A stretch of 64,000 nt of DNA, taken from positions 46,535 through 110,534 of the forward strand of contig SMOI01000093.1 in assembly GCA_008000375.1 (NCBI GenBank). The letters are read 5' to 3'. Origin of the DNA: Poteriospumella lacustris. Taxonomy: Eukaryota > Sar > Chrysophyceae > Chromulinales > Dinobryaceae. This document shows positions 1 through 10,551 of this stretch, one piece after another (positions within the stretch are counted from its first letter, which is position 1; the number at the start of each line of letters is the position of its first letter). A program made the position numbers and the translations under genes. The notes below the pieces were generated by a model that saw nothing but the letters and a program-made list of their open reading frames with translations, searched no databases and had not been told where the DNA came from.

Positions 1-1392
1 GTGGCACAAGTACGACGAGTACTTCCACAGCTGCAGAGCCAAATCTTCTGGAGAAGCAAATTCCACCATACGACTGGATGCACGGCTGCTGATGGTCAAC
101 ATAGGGTCCAGGCCAGTAAGATTGACGTTGCTGCCATTGCGTGAGTTTGGCCCACTGTCACTGGACAAGTCGCCGACCGAGACGTTGCCCAAGTTATTCC
201 CGCTGTAGCTTCGCTGATTGTGACTCAATCGAGAAATACTTCGAACTCGGAAAGCATCACTGCGCGTAGGAAGTGATGCATACGAAAAGCGGGGACCTGC
301 AAATGGCCCCATGATTTCAAATGCCAGAAAGCGATACGGCATGAAATAGGGGATCAAATAGGGTAGGTACCGATGGAAATGCATTCTACCGCCCGTATTG
401 TGTCGCGCTTGGTCACCGATGGGATGCATGAGTTGTTTGAGGCGCTCTTCATCAACACAAACCGCATACACAGAAGTCGCTGACCCTTGCCACGTGTTCA
501 GAAAGAATATACGAAAGACTGCCCGGACGAGAGGTTGGAAAGGAAGATGCCGCCAGATATCGCTGAGCACGGCGCCTGGATTAGCGGAAATAGCTAAAAT
601 AGGACGACCTCGGCCATTGGCAGCTTGGTCATCTTGAGAGCTGGACACGCCACTATATCGTCGATTGATTTCCATGGTGAAGAGGTTCATGAACATTTTC
701 GAATCATCATAGGACGACGAAGAGGTGGTGAATGCGGAGCTAATGTTGCTCAACGCGGAAACTTTGTAATTGGGGTGCCCGCAGTGATGCATGACACTGC
801 TCAAGTTGACAACTCTGCCGCTTGATTCTCCATCTCGCGATTTGACCAAGAGGCTTTGCAAGCTGCGAAAGAGCAGATAATGCGACAGATAGTTCACCTG
901 GAACAGTTGCTTCAATCCATTCGGAAGTACTTCATCCACATTTAGTCCGGCGTTGTTTACGATAGCATCCAAACGAGAAAACTGCTTTCGGAATTCACAC
1001 GAGAAGCTCCAGACATGGTGGAGATCACCTAAATTGAGCTTCATGAAAACGGCTCTGCCACTGTAAGCGAATGGGAACTGCGACGGCACAGCGCATTGGG
1101 CACGATCATTGAGCTCCTTCTCCGCAGCCAGCCCCTTTTGCTCATCGCGACAAGCTAGCACAACGGTCGCTCCGAACTTGACAAGCTGCTCAGCCGTTGC
1201 TTTGCCGATACCTGTGTTGGAGCCAGTCACGATGATGACCTTGTTCCTTAAGTCCGCGCCTTGCGGCCAAGGAACATAATCAGATCCATCTCCAGCCAAG
1301 GATTTAATGAGAAGACCACACAATAGCTTGTCGACCAAAAACATAACCATCGCACAGAGTGCGTGAAGATTGAACTCCAATCGCGAGAACAT
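1..1392 (-). CDS. Short-chain dehydrogenase/reductase, C-terminus beyond the window
   Basis: The frame is open from an ATG at 1392 to the left edge, so about 464 residues are seen and the C-terminus is missing. An in-frame TGA lies just upstream of this ATG; a second ATG at 1350 would drop 14 residues. The N-terminus carries a hydrophobic stretch (residues about 9-30) that could anchor it in a membrane. The Rossmann cofactor motif TGSNTGIG is at residues 56-63, the family NNAG motif follows, and the catalytic Tyr-x3-Lys (YDDSK) has Tyr228 and Lys232. The catalytic Ser region (VVNLSSVMHH) is also present. This matches classical SDRs of the retinol dehydrogenase/WWOX-like type, which use NAD(P)H on lipophilic carbonyls. 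The substrate cannot be told from sequence. The Ser-rich region after the catalytic core is longer than in typical 300-residue SDRs. Confidence 0.85.
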   Translation of the reverse strand, partial: MFSRLEFNLHALCAMVMFLVDKLLCGLLIKSLAGDGSDYVPWPQGADLRNKVIIVTGSNTGIGKATAEQLVKFGATVVLACRDEQKGLAAEKELNDRAQCAVPSQFPFAYSGRAVFMKLNLGDLHHVWSFSCEFRKQFSRLDAIVNNAGLNVDEVLPNGLKQLFQVNYLSHYLLFRSLQSLLVKSRDGESSGRVVNLSSVMHHCGHPNYKVSALSNISSAFTTSSSSYDDSKMFMNLFTMEINRRYSGVSSSQDDQAANGRGRPILAISANPGAVLSDIWRHLPFQPLVRAVFRIFFLNTWQGSATSVYAVCVDEERLKQLMHPIGDQARHNTGGRMHFHRYLPYLIPYFMPYRFLAFEIMGPFAGPRFSYASLPTRSDAFRVRSISRLSHNQRSYSGNNLGNVSVGDLSSDSGPNSRNGSNVNLTGLDPMLTISSRASSRMVEFASPEDLALQLWKYSSYLCH

Positions 1393-1946
1393 GGTAGCTC
1401 ACCGTCCTGTCTTCTTACAAATGTCCCACGATTGTATCAAGTCGCCTCCACAGGATGTTTCCAAACAAGTCGTTCCGATTTGCGAAGATTCCAAATCATG
1501 TGTGATGAAAAAAGGTGAGATGCACAGTAGCGACGGGATGACGCGAAGTGGGAAGCGAGTGGAAATCACTTCCGACAAGCGTTTCAGATTCAGCACACTT
1601 CCACTTCAAAAGCATGAACTGGTGAACCATCGAATGGATTCTGGCATTCGTCGTCTCCATCCAAGTTGATCCAAACCTTGACCATGTCGCCTCCTTCTGA
1701 CAACAAGAACAAGGAGAAACGCCGGTGTCTTGAGGGGAAAGACAGGAGTGGGAGAATTCTTAGGTTGAAGTCTCGAACTTCCGAGGGGACTAATGTCATC
1801 ATCTTGCACGTCCCTCTCTCCTTGTGTGGCCTCCCACCTCCTCAACTTCAACCTTGCGTCCTTTCCTTTCAGTTGGAGTTCTATCCATCTCAACTGATAG
1901 ATGATGGAAAGAGCATCCAGAAAGCACTCTTCCAAAGGAATTTGCC
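1393..1946. other. Spacer with no recognisable gene
   Basis: This stretch lies between the 5' end of the SDR gene and the small gene at 1947. Overlapping ORFs exist in several frames but none has recognisable protein character. It presumably holds both divergent promoters. Confidence 0.4.
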
Positions 1947-2369
1947 ATGACAATGAGAACTGCGATGATCAAACGAAGTATCCAGAGTACTGGGCTGAAA
2001 AACTATCCTCGGTATATTGTAAACTCTGAAGCTGCAACATGGGTTGAAGGGGCAAGGAAAGGTCAATTGAAAAATATTGACCCGGAAAAGTTGAAGCAGT
2101 GTGACCTTTGCGAAGGAATATATCACGAAGCCCACGAAGGACGGCAATTGAATGAACTCATTCCAGTTTGTGCAATTCGGGACTTTTGGGTTAAGAAGTG
2201 GATGATGCAGCATGAAAGCTTCGGGATGCACGATCCTCTTTCTCTTGACCAGTCTCATTACAATGATGACGAAACTGTTCGCCAAGTTGCCGAGGACGCC
2301 ATTGTGGTGCCAACTGATCCTGAGAAAGCAAAAGAGTTAAAATGTGGAGAGCATTGCTGTGCTGACTAA
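1947..2369 (+). CDS. Hypothetical protein, 140 aa, cysteine-bearing
   Basis: I do not recognise this protein. It starts on ATG at 1947 and ends on TAA. The middle has a CDLCEGIYHEAHEG motif in which CxxC is followed by two histidines, and the C-terminus ends in CGEHCCAD, so metal binding is possible. The remainder is charged and soluble with no membrane segment. There may be a 5' exon that I cannot place. It lies convergent to the hydroxyproline dehydratase-like gene, 143 bp away. It could also be a chance ORF, because the region is otherwise poorly coding. Confidence 0.4.
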   Translation: MTMRTAMIKRSIQSTGLKNYPRYIVNSEAATWVEGARKGQLKNIDPEKLKQCDLCEGIYHEAHEGRQLNELIPVCAIRDFWVKKWMMQHESFGMHDPLSLDQSHYNDDETVRQVAEDAIVVPTDPEKAKELKCGEHCCAD

Positions 2370-2512
2370 ACGAACTACACCCAACCTCTACTTGCAAAAC
2401 CCAATTCGGGGATGTAAAGGATATGTCATCATTTATTATACTTAACGTCGATTGGACGAAGAAACGACATTTCAATCCCACTCGACAAACGACGACGAAT
2501 GACAAAAGTACT

Positions 2513-3990
2513 TTATGCGCTCACTTCGAACACAGGTGGTCCCAACACATCAAATTTCGGCACAACACCTAAGCCAGGTTGTAGTGGTGCTGACATCCTA
2601 CCGTTTACTCGATGTGCCGTTGTGTCGGCAATTGTCTTCGGACCGTACGAGTTAAAGTCGGTGCTTTGGTGGATCGATTGACGAGATCAAACAACAAGGA
2701 TGAGAAGACTCTTGGAGAATACGTTTGACATCAATCGCATTTACCTGCAGAGCAACATGCCGGGAGGAGTAGAATGAGCCAGATGAGATATCGCAGCTGT
2801 GACGATGTCCCCGCCCCTGTTCTCAACGCATTGTGAACTCAACAAGAACTATAATATAACTCAATATGTCGTGCTTACCATGTGTCCTCGATATTGAGAG
2901 CAATACCCGCCCCGACAGCCAAGTCTCTAATGGCGCGAGCTTTCGTCAACCCACCAACCTTGGATATTTTCAAGTTCACCGCGTCTGCAGCTCCATCAGA
3001 AATGACCTTCACCATTACGCCAATATCGTCCATAGACTCGTCAATAATAAAAGGCAACGGACAATTTTGGCGAACAGAGAGGCATTCTTCATATGAGAAA
3101 CATGGTTGTTCAATGTAGACAGCCAAATCTTGGACACCTTGGATGACTTGTAATGCTTGGTGCATTTTCCATCCAGTATTTGCGTCGCAAAACAAAGGCA
3201 TGTGGGCAATACCTTCCGTTTGCCGAAGGGCTTTGGTCTGTAAGACACTGTAAAAACTGAACATTCGGTTTGGAACAGAGTCACAAAATCGTATACCTCT
3301 TCATCCAATATTTTCCGAACGGCTCTAATTCGTTCAATGTCTGTATGGGGGTCGCCCCCAACCTTCAGTTGAAAGATCCTACACGGTATGTTTTCAACGA
3401 GCTATACCCATGAGACACAAGCCATTTTCTGGAGAATATCGGAGTGCACACCTGTATCCTTGGCCCACGTAGGATTTGACATTCTCTGCCATTCTTTGTG
3501 GCGTGTCTTGTGAGATAGCCCGATACAGTTTGTAATTTTCACCGAAGCGACCACCAAGAAGTTCACAGACAGGCATGTTGCACAGCTTCCCCATAATGTC
3601 CCAGCAGGCCATATCCAATGCCGACTTTACGTATGGATGGCCTCGTAATGCGTTGTCCATTACTTGATTGATAGCATTCAACCTGGTGGGATTTTCACCA
3701 AGCAGTGTTGGTGCAAGAACTTGTATTCCAGTTCGCACACCTTCTGCATAAGCCGGGAGATAAGCTGGCCCGAGAGGAGTACATTCACCAAACCCTTCAA
3801 CACCAATGTTCGTGGATATTTTCACAACCGTGGCATCAAACTCCACCACTTGATTTCCACCCGACCATTTATAGGATCCTTCGTGCAATGGAAGACCAAC
3901 CTTGTAAAGAGAGATCTTTGTAATTTTCACAGCCTCTGCCTGGGCAGTGAAGCTTCTTCGTGCTGTTCGTAAAAAGGGAGCAACTCGCAT
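2513..3990 (-). CDS. cis-3-hydroxy-L-proline dehydratase-like enolase-superfamily enzyme (mitochondrial-type)
   Basis: Five exons, complement of 3990-3452, 3378-3297, 3237-2879, 2816-2745 and 2663-2513, join in frame through GT-AG introns of 73, 59, 62 and 81 bp to give 400 residues. The N-terminus MRVAPFLRTARRSF is a typical mitochondrial presequence. Family hallmarks are HEGSYKWSGG near the N-terminus, ECTPLGPAYLPAYAEG, a first acid/base segment RIFQLKVGGDP, Mg ligands in FCDANTGW, IEQPC and IDES, the second catalytic lysine in LKISKVGGLT, and the EDTWGGD and STDFNSYGP signatures near the C-terminus. These match the mandelate racemase subgroup members that dehydrate cis-3-hydroxyproline or epimerise proline betaines. 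The first ATG of the long exon frame lies further upstream (4146), but the presequence supports 3990. The reaction is inferred from family motifs only; a proline-betaine epimerase is the alternative. Confidence 0.8.
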
Positions 3991-4252
3991 AGCTGGAAAA
4001 ACTTTTGAAATTGAGACAGAAAGTGGTGTTAAAAAGTGAAGAGAGCAGAGCGTGTTCCCACGACAACGTTGGATCTGGGAACCGGTTGTACAAACTATCT
4101 TTTCATATATCACATTATATAACATGCTACGTGGTAAACTATGCACAATGGGAGTTTCAAACGTTTTTCTTCATCGCTTTGACAACAAGTCGGATTACAG
4201 TATTGGAAATGAAAAGGACTGATGAAGTTACAATCAATACAACCGGAAAGGA

Positions 4253-5275
4253 TCACAGAGAGTCAGAACTCGGATCGACATCATCAGCAATACTTGTCTC
4301 GCTTTTGCCTGCAAATTTCCTCTTCTGATGAGGCTGGTATTCAAACCCTAAGTGCTTTTGGTTTCTTTTACTGAGCAGTTGAATTTGTAAATGTCTTTCC
4401 GCTGCTGACTTCATTTGCTCTGGGGTTAACTTATCCACGCAGTAACGGCAGTGAATCCCCTCTTTGAAATCTTCTCTTGCACGATCATCAGGAGTCAAAG
4501 GATATCGACAGCCGCGGCACAATTCACATTCACCGGCCACTAATCCATGCTTCACTGTCACCCGTTGATCGAATACGAAACAATCTCCTTTCCATTTGCT
4601 GTTCTCTTCAGGAATCTCTTCCAAATACTTCAAAATCCCACCCTTCAATCTGTAAATTTTGTTGTACTTTGAAGTGTCTGCCACATAGGCAGCAACTTTG
4701 TCACATCGTATCCCACCAGTGCAAAACATTGCCAGACTTTTCTTTTCAGAGCCGTCATCTGTTGGATCTTCCCGCTTCTCTAGACGCTCCATGAAGGCAG
4801 GAAACTCACGAAAATTCTTTGTCTGAGGATCGATTGCTCCTTCAAATGTGCCAAGAGAATACTCGTAATCATTCCTTGTGTCTACAAGGACGACATCTTC
4901 TCTGGAAATAAGATCATTCCAATCATGCGGTTCAATGTCCTCGACGCGATCCGAGAGATGTACGTTGTATCCGTCAACACCCAAAGTTACTATTTCTCTC
5001 TTCACAGCGATTCTCATTCGATAGAATGGTTGCTCGTCGGAAAATGAAAACTTAATTTCCAATCCAGACAGCTGTGGCTCAAGAGCGAAGAGCCTCGGAA
5101 GAAACGCGTCCATGTTCACAGCCTCGGCCGCGATAGTTCCATTTAGACCCTCTCCGGCTACAATAAGCATCCCAGTCACTCCAAATTCTTTGCATAAGAC
5201 TTTTAGTTTCTCCTTGAACTCCTCCGGGTTCGAATTGTCGAAAAATTTGTACAGAGCGGTAATTTTGTACGTCAT
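4253..5275 (-). CDS. TrhO-like rhodanese-domain tRNA uridine hydroxylase (UPF0176)
   Basis: The protein has 340 residues from ATG 5275. It opens with MTYKITALYKFFD, the usual TrhO start, then an acylphosphatase-like N-terminal domain with GEGLNGTIA at about 41-49. The central rhodanese domain has VDTRNDYEYSLGTFEGA and the active-site loop FCTGGIRCDK with catalytic Cys185. The C-terminal part carries Cys pairs (CELCRGCRYPL and GIHCRYC). Bacterial TrhO makes 5-hydroxyuridine at tRNA position 34 from prephenate-dependent or oxygen-dependent chemistry; a eukaryotic copy may act on organellar or cytosolic tRNA. The frame is open upstream to 5485, but that extension has no family counterpart. The acidic tail after about residue 318 is extra. 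Its 3' end lies 262 bp from the 5' end of the dehydratase-like gene. Confidence 0.85.
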   Translation of the reverse strand: MTYKITALYKFFDNSNPEEFKEKLKVLCKEFGVTGMLIVAGEGLNGTIAAEAVNMDAFLPRLFALEPQLSGLEIKFSFSDEQPFYRMRIAVKREIVTLGVDGYNVHLSDRVEDIEPHDWNDLISREDVVLVDTRNDYEYSLGTFEGAIDPQTKNFREFPAFMERLEKREDPTDDGSEKKSLAMFCTGGIRCDKVAAYVADTSKYNKIYRLKGGILKYLEEIPEENSKWKGDCFVFDQRVTVKHGLVAGECELCRGCRYPLTPDDRAREDFKEGIHCRYCVDKLTPEQMKSAAERHLQIQLLSKRNQKHLGFEYQPHQKRKFAGKSETSIADDVDPSSDSL

Positions 5276-6421
5276 TGTTTCACTGCTGATGTTTTTGTTT
5301 CTCCCTTCTGTTTCTCCCTTTTCGAAAGAAAGATATACTGGTATCCACAAACGAAGTCGCCACAAACTCAACCGAAAGCTTTGGTCGCTATTTACCGCTG
5401 GCTTGCTGAATTTCAGGTCTTTATCACTTTCGTTGTCCGCCAGAGAAAATTCCTTTTCCTCGTCGTCTCTCCGGTCCATCATCATCGTCGTGGTGATGTG
5501 TTTAAAAGCGTTTCAAATATTTCTGCACAGCTGCCAGCTGCCAATATCATCATCATCATGGTTGCCTCACCACAGCCACACAGCAGCAGCTGCTGCTCTG
5601 CTGCAGCAGCAGGCCGTTTGCTTTTCTCTCTCTGCCGCCTTCTTTTCAATCTTTTGACCTTATGTATTTGTTCACAATCGATTGAGAGAACGAACTGGCG
5701 TGTCGTTTTGCGCCAGCTCTGACCCTCAGGAAGCTTTCTCGGTAAGTCCACCTTTCAACTTCCTCTACAACTATGGGAAAGATCGGTTTGCAATGATTTG
5801 AGTTTTTATGCTACACCTCTGACGACTCTGTCGAATGGGGATACAACGCAGTCACCACTTCACAACTGGTGCGTGAGCAATACGATCTTTTCCTTTTTAT
5901 TATTCAGTCTTTGTTTCTCTGTGCTGTGCGATGAATCCAAACACCTGACGATGTATGAAAAATACTGATTAAACACTCTCCATGTAATGTGGTAGAGTTA
6001 ACTTTGACTGAGCACAATTGTCTTGTCGTTTTCTATCTTCCCTCGTCGATTGCTGTGATTGATTCAATTTATTGGAGCTGTCTGATCTCGGTCTTCGGAT
6101 CGAGAAATGCGCGATAAACTTTTTATTACGCTTAATCATGAGCATTTTCTCATCGACGGGGATGGGGCGAACCTGTCATGTGTACTTCCATCGAAACTCC
6201 GTCATTTCGACTCGCTTTATTAACGATTGTTTTCTTTTATTATAGATGCATAGCGTGGCATGAGTCTGGATCATTTTTTGCCTGCGAAGTGAGGATTTTG
6301 TGAATGTGTTTGTTGTGAGTGTCTCGTCTCGTCCGTTACCCAAGATGTTGAATGATAAACAATACAAAGAATGCTTCTAACTCTACATAATTATGTTACA
6401 CTATTGATCCTATCCATTCCG
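5276..6421. other. 1.1 kb intergenic stretch, no gene seen
   Basis: It holds the upstream region of the TrhO-like gene and the downstream region of the gene ending at 6422. A self-complementary CAG/CTG stretch lies at about 5575-5612. The rest is A/T-rich with no coding character and no RNA gene that I could recognise. Confidence 0.5.
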
Positions 6422-7569
6422 TTAATTGGCAGTTTCAATAAATGTAGCAATTTCGGGGTAGCCTCCCTCACGGTATTTGCCGGCGATTTCACTGCGCACT
6501 GCTTCCCATCCACCGTCAACCACGCCCAAAGCCACTGCATCCATGATGTGCGCAGCTTGATCCAACGAAATCTGTGCAGGGCTCACACCTTCTTCGATAT
6601 CCTTTTGACGAGGATCTTTGGCTCTGATTTTGTGCATATCACCGACGACCTTCTTGTCGGTGAAGCCAGCGAGCGTCACGATGTGGTCGAGGTCCTACAG
6701 GCGACAACAAGATGAGGCACTTGCGAGAGTTATAGAAGAGAATAGACAAACGAGCCTACCTTAATGGTCGACGTGAGTGTCCACTTTGGCATCGCCAACG
6801 ATGATTGGGCAGTATCCTTGGCCTCGGCCGCGCGATTGAGCTTGAGGAGCATCAGTGCGTGGTACGTGTTGGGGTGGCCCCAGCCATAGAATACGTTTGA
6901 TGAGCGTTCACATGTTACTAATGCCGAAACATCATTTTTCTTTTCGCGGAAGTCTTCAGCAAGACGTTCATAGCCTTCCGGAAAGGCGCCGACTTTGGTA
7001 AGAAGGTACCGATCCAAAATCAAGCGCTTGTCGTGGTCGGTCTGCGAAGGAAAGCGACCGGAGTTCAACATCGCCAGCGAATCTCCCTTTTTGTACAGAG
7101 TGCCACTTTCATTTGCCATGGACTCAAGATAGTCAGCCTCGGGGCGGCCGTAGAAATCGCTTTCGGCAGCCATTCGAGCAACGTACTTGTCAGTGCTCAG
7201 GGCAACCAACTTGACGCCAGCTTCAGTTGTGGTCGCAATTTGCAGATCCATTCCTTCCTTCTGAGTGGGCCATCGCATGAAACCCACATATTGACCAGTG
7301 GTGGCATCCTTACCAACTGGAATGAAGAAAGGGTTCAAGCTGTGTCGTTTCTGTGGCTCCACCAGCTCCAAACCTTGGAGCTTCAACGTCTCGACAAGGG
7401 CAGGTAACCGAGAAGGCACCTCAACCTTCGCAACATCTTGCAAGAAACGCGCATGTTCTTGAGCAAGCGATTGGGACTCTTTGCTCACCGATGAGGAAAG
7501 AAGTCTGGACTTGGTCAAGGCAACACGTTCACTTGATCGAACAACCGTTGAGACAGATGACCGCCACAT
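6422..7569 (-). CDS. Conserved-looking organellar protein of unknown function
   Basis: Two exons, complement of 7569-6760 and 6694-6422, join in phase 0 across a 65 bp intron to give 360 residues. The start MWRSSVSTVVRSSERVAL is an amphipathic, Arg/Ser-rich presequence that suggests import into mitochondria. The frame also opens 10 codons earlier with TTG, so the ATG at 7569 is preferred. The body is soluble and includes YGWGHPNTYHALMLLKLNRA, followed after the intron by a helical, conserved-looking C-terminal region (DLDHIVTLAGFTDKKVVGDM). I do not recognise the family and give no function. Confidence 0.75.
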
Positions 7570-7725
7570 TGCAAATTTCGAGCTGAAGCCTTCTTCCAAT
7601 AAAGCCTACTACACAGTATAGTGTTTTACGTTGGTAGAAGAGTCATATCCTTGCCGTCATCTCGCGATCACTCACTATTCCAGACGCAGTTCGTTCGTTG
7701 TTCTTTCTTTCGCTTTGGTCAACAT

Positions 7726-7756
7726 GACGACGACGCTGACGACGACGACGACGACG
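7726..7756. repeat. GAC trinucleotide microsatellite in a 378 bp spacer
   Basis: An interrupted run of GAC units lies in the spacer 7570-7947 between the 5' end of the organellar-protein gene and the 3' end of the EHD-like gene. Nothing else was seen in that spacer. Confidence 0.8.
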
Positions 7757-7947
7757 AACTGACACCCGAACCGGTATGTACCACCATGCGTATGTACCAT
7801 GCATTATAAAATGGGCATCGTGCCACCAGCTTACTGACAACGAGTGAACCAATGTCAAGATGCTATATCCGTTTACAGGAATTCAACAAGAAGAGACCAC
7901 GAGACAATCAGATGCCATCTGATGAGACCCAGAGGAGCGTCGTTCCC

Positions 7948-10260
7948 CTACTCCTCGGACAAAGGGCTATCGCTATTACCAACACAAACATCATCTTCCG
8001 TGGAACTCACAACGACAGGTGACAACGGAGAAGGAGACCGACTGCGAACGGCGGTATGATGGTCAACGTTCGATGCCTCTGCAGGCACGGCACTCGGTGA
8101 TGGTGTCCATGCTCGTGTAGGAGACACCGTATTCAACGACAGCACTTTGGGTGGCGGAGACAGAGCAGGAAACGACGGAGTAGCTCGCCGTCGAAGGTTG
8201 GCAATGTCGTCGTTCATAATGCGTGTCAACGCTTCGAACTGTTTCTTGCTGACACCCGACAAGGTGGGGACGACGTGAGGTGTCAGATGGTCGCACAGGT
8301 GATCCAACACATGGCCGGCCAACGCCATCGTGAACTTGTCGTCTTTCTTGTACTCTCGGACATGTAGATCCACCACGATACTCTCGTAGACCGAGCGATT
8401 AGTTCGTACGTCATGATGCAGAGGGGACGGCACATGGTCGCCTGGGTGCGCGGCACCCGACAACGTGGACTCCACCGTCGGCTGCGTAAACGAGGCAAAG
8501 CCAAAGACTGACCAACGCGGTCGACGCTTGGTAGTATCATGCTCAAAGGAGGGTGCGTACTGTTGCAGGTGGCGATAGAGATCGAGATATTTCCACGCGG
8601 TGATCAAGGCCGTGGTGACTACGCCCGTCAGTCCAGTGCTGAGGATGATCCGTTGATAGATATGGTCGGGATTGACCGAGACACCTGTATCGCTCTCGGT
8701 AGAGCCGTCAACAGGACTCTCCACTTCGGCGACTGTCACTGGCCCACCTTTCCGAACGGTCGCCGCACTCACTCTGCCCGCGTTGCCGCTCGTACTGCCT
8801 CTACCGCTTCCTCTCACAGTCGTTGCTGTTGCTGCTGTGGCCGGAGCAGAGACGACTGTCGCCGCGGGTGGTTCAGGAGACACTGCTGGGGCATCTTTTA
8901 CACTGGTTAACGACGATGATGAAGCGAACGGCCAAATAAACGACGGGACAATCGACTGCAGCACGGGCATCACACTCGACGCGGTCCACACAATTCGACG
9001 TTGTGCCAAATAGTCGCACAGATATTGGATACCAATGGTGGCGCCCACCGATAGCAGTGCAGTGCCTAACGACCAGAGACGTGCCGACCAGAGCTTGTGG
9101 TTGTATCGCGACACAATCTCTTGCACGACCTTGCAATGCATCTCCAAGGCCACTACGTCTTCGAAGAGACGTGAGATTTCGTTGTCCACGCGACGTTTGG
9201 GTGCATTGAACGCCTCACGAATCACCTCTGTACGGGCTTCTTCCAAGTCCAGAAATCCCTGTTCGAAGAAGGAAGCACGAGTCGATCCAGCACGGGTGAG
9301 AATCTTCACCGTCTGCCCACCTCGGACGTGATCGCCATCGTTCGGTGACAAATGCTCCGTCTGGATCACCGCCAAATCATCTGCGACGGTGGTGGACACC
9401 GCTGATTGTATAGGAGAGGGAGACTTGACAATCTCGCCGGCATCATCGTGTATTGGCAACGGAGAAGGCGACTTCGAAGGCAAGGCGTGTGTGGGTAGAC
9501 ACATGGTATGGATGCGCGGCAGATCTTTGCGCGCGATCACTTTCGACAGATTCCAACACAACGACCCATACGCACGTGCAAAGTCATGAATTTTACGAAA
9601 TTGATCGGCTTTGTTCAGAATAATGTGAAGCTTGTGATCAAACCCCTTCAAGGACTTCGTCAGAATCGACAGCGTTTCACCAGTGGTACCAGGCTTGTCG
9701 GGGTCAAAGAAGAGAAGAATGACATCCGCTCTCTCTGCATACCATCTACAAACGCCAGCAAAATCATATCCACGATCAAGAACCTCATTGTCCTCTCCTA
9801 CTACCACATCAGCGGTATTGCGAGAGACCGGGCTGTCGATCATACCAGGTGAGTCAATGATCATGAAGTCCTTCACTGCAATGTTCGAGCGGACTTTCAA
9901 CTGCGTATGATTCACTAAGACAGGGCCAAAGCTTTTCAGTCCACTGAATCCAAGATCAGGATCACCCACGAATGCTGGTCCATTTTTATCCATATCCGCT
10001 TCTCCTGGACAGATAATGGTGAAGCAATCATCCGTCGGCGCAACTCCAGTTTGCTGTACTTTGCGATTCAGAATATAATTGATAAAGCTACTCTTTCCAG
10101 AGGAATGATTTCCCAAGAGCAAAACAAAAGGAAAGAGAGTATTTGAGGAATCATTGCGGTCCAATGGGCCGTGATGGGTATCCGAAATCGGCTGCAAAAC
10201 TTTCCGCAGGCGATTGCATTCCTCCAAGATATCTTTGCCGTACCAGTTACGATGCTCCAT
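7948..10260 (-). CDS. EHD/sarcalumenin-like dynamin-superfamily GTPase with membrane segments
   Basis: A single exon of 770 residues from ATG 10260. The GTPase domain has a P-loop GNHSSGKSS at residues 50-58, the EHD-type TGVAPTDDCFTI switch I region, IIDSPGMID for G3 near 135, and NKAD for G4 near 216. These are EHD-family features; EHD ATPases/GTPases remodel endosomal or ER membranes. C-terminal to the GTPase domain, two hydrophobic stretches (ARLWSLGTALLSVGATIGI and RIILSTGLTGVVTTALITAW) look like membrane-spanning or hairpin segments, separated by a Thr/Ala/Pro-rich linker. No EH domain is visible. The tail is Ser/Pro-rich. The 291 bp spacer to the divergent phosphatase gene at 10552 presumably holds both promoters. 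Confidence 0.8.
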   Translation of the reverse strand: MEHRNWYGKDILEECNRLRKVLQPISDTHHGPLDRNDSSNTLFPFVLLLGNHSSGKSSFINYILNRKVQQTGVAPTDDCFTIICPGEADMDKNGPAFVGDPDLGFSGLKSFGPVLVNHTQLKVRSNIAVKDFMIIDSPGMIDSPVSRNTADVVVGEDNEVLDRGYDFAGVCRWYAERADVILLFFDPDKPGTTGETLSILTKSLKGFDHKLHIILNKADQFRKIHDFARAYGSLCWNLSKVIARKDLPRIHTMCLPTHALPSKSPSPLPIHDDAGEIVKSPSPIQSAVSTTVADDLAVIQTEHLSPNDGDHVRGGQTVKILTRAGSTRASFFEQGFLDLEEARTEVIREAFNAPKRRVDNEISRLFEDVVALEMHCKVVQEIVSRYNHKLWSARLWSLGTALLSVGATIGIQYLCDYLAQRRIVWTASSVMPVLQSIVPSFIWPFASSSSLTSVKDAPAVSPEPPAATVVSAPATAATATTVRGSGRGSTSGNAGRVSAATVRKGGPVTVAEVESPVDGSTESDTGVSVNPDHIYQRIILSTGLTGVVTTALITAWKYLDLYRHLQQYAPSFEHDTTKRRPRWSVFGFASFTQPTVESTLSGAAHPGDHVPSPLHHDVRTNRSVYESIVVDLHVREYKKDDKFTMALAGHVLDHLCDHLTPHVVPTLSGVSKKQFEALTRIMNDDIANLRRRATPSFPALSPPPKVLSLNTVSPTRAWTPSPSAVPAEASNVDHHTAVRSRSPSPLSPVVVSSTEDDVCVGNSDSPLSEE

Positions 10261-10551
10261 TTCGCATACGTCTCTCGATGAAATGCGTGTGCTGCATTCA
10301 ACTGTGGTATAGAATGGTTGTCCTTTTGTTTTTTTCCTTCGCCGTCGGCCGTGAAACTTTCAGCGTAGCAGCGGCGGAGACTTCTTTTCGACGACAACAG
10401 ATTCATCACCTAACGTACAGATTGAAGCAACGAGATACTATACTACAACCATAAATAGTAAATTCTTTTGTACTGAAGCATCGTCATCATGTAGAAATTG
10501 ACTTCCCAACTTTGGTCCTGACCATTGACCACTTCCGGTAAGAAGACATTG

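Noticed and set aside
1370-1950. Short ORFs on both strands between 1370 and 1950
   Set aside because: They overlap each other in several frames, show no family features and have no clear splice partners.
5276-5485. 70-codon upstream extension of the TrhO-like protein
   Set aside because: The family starts at MTYKITALYKFF, and the extension has no presequence or conserved character.
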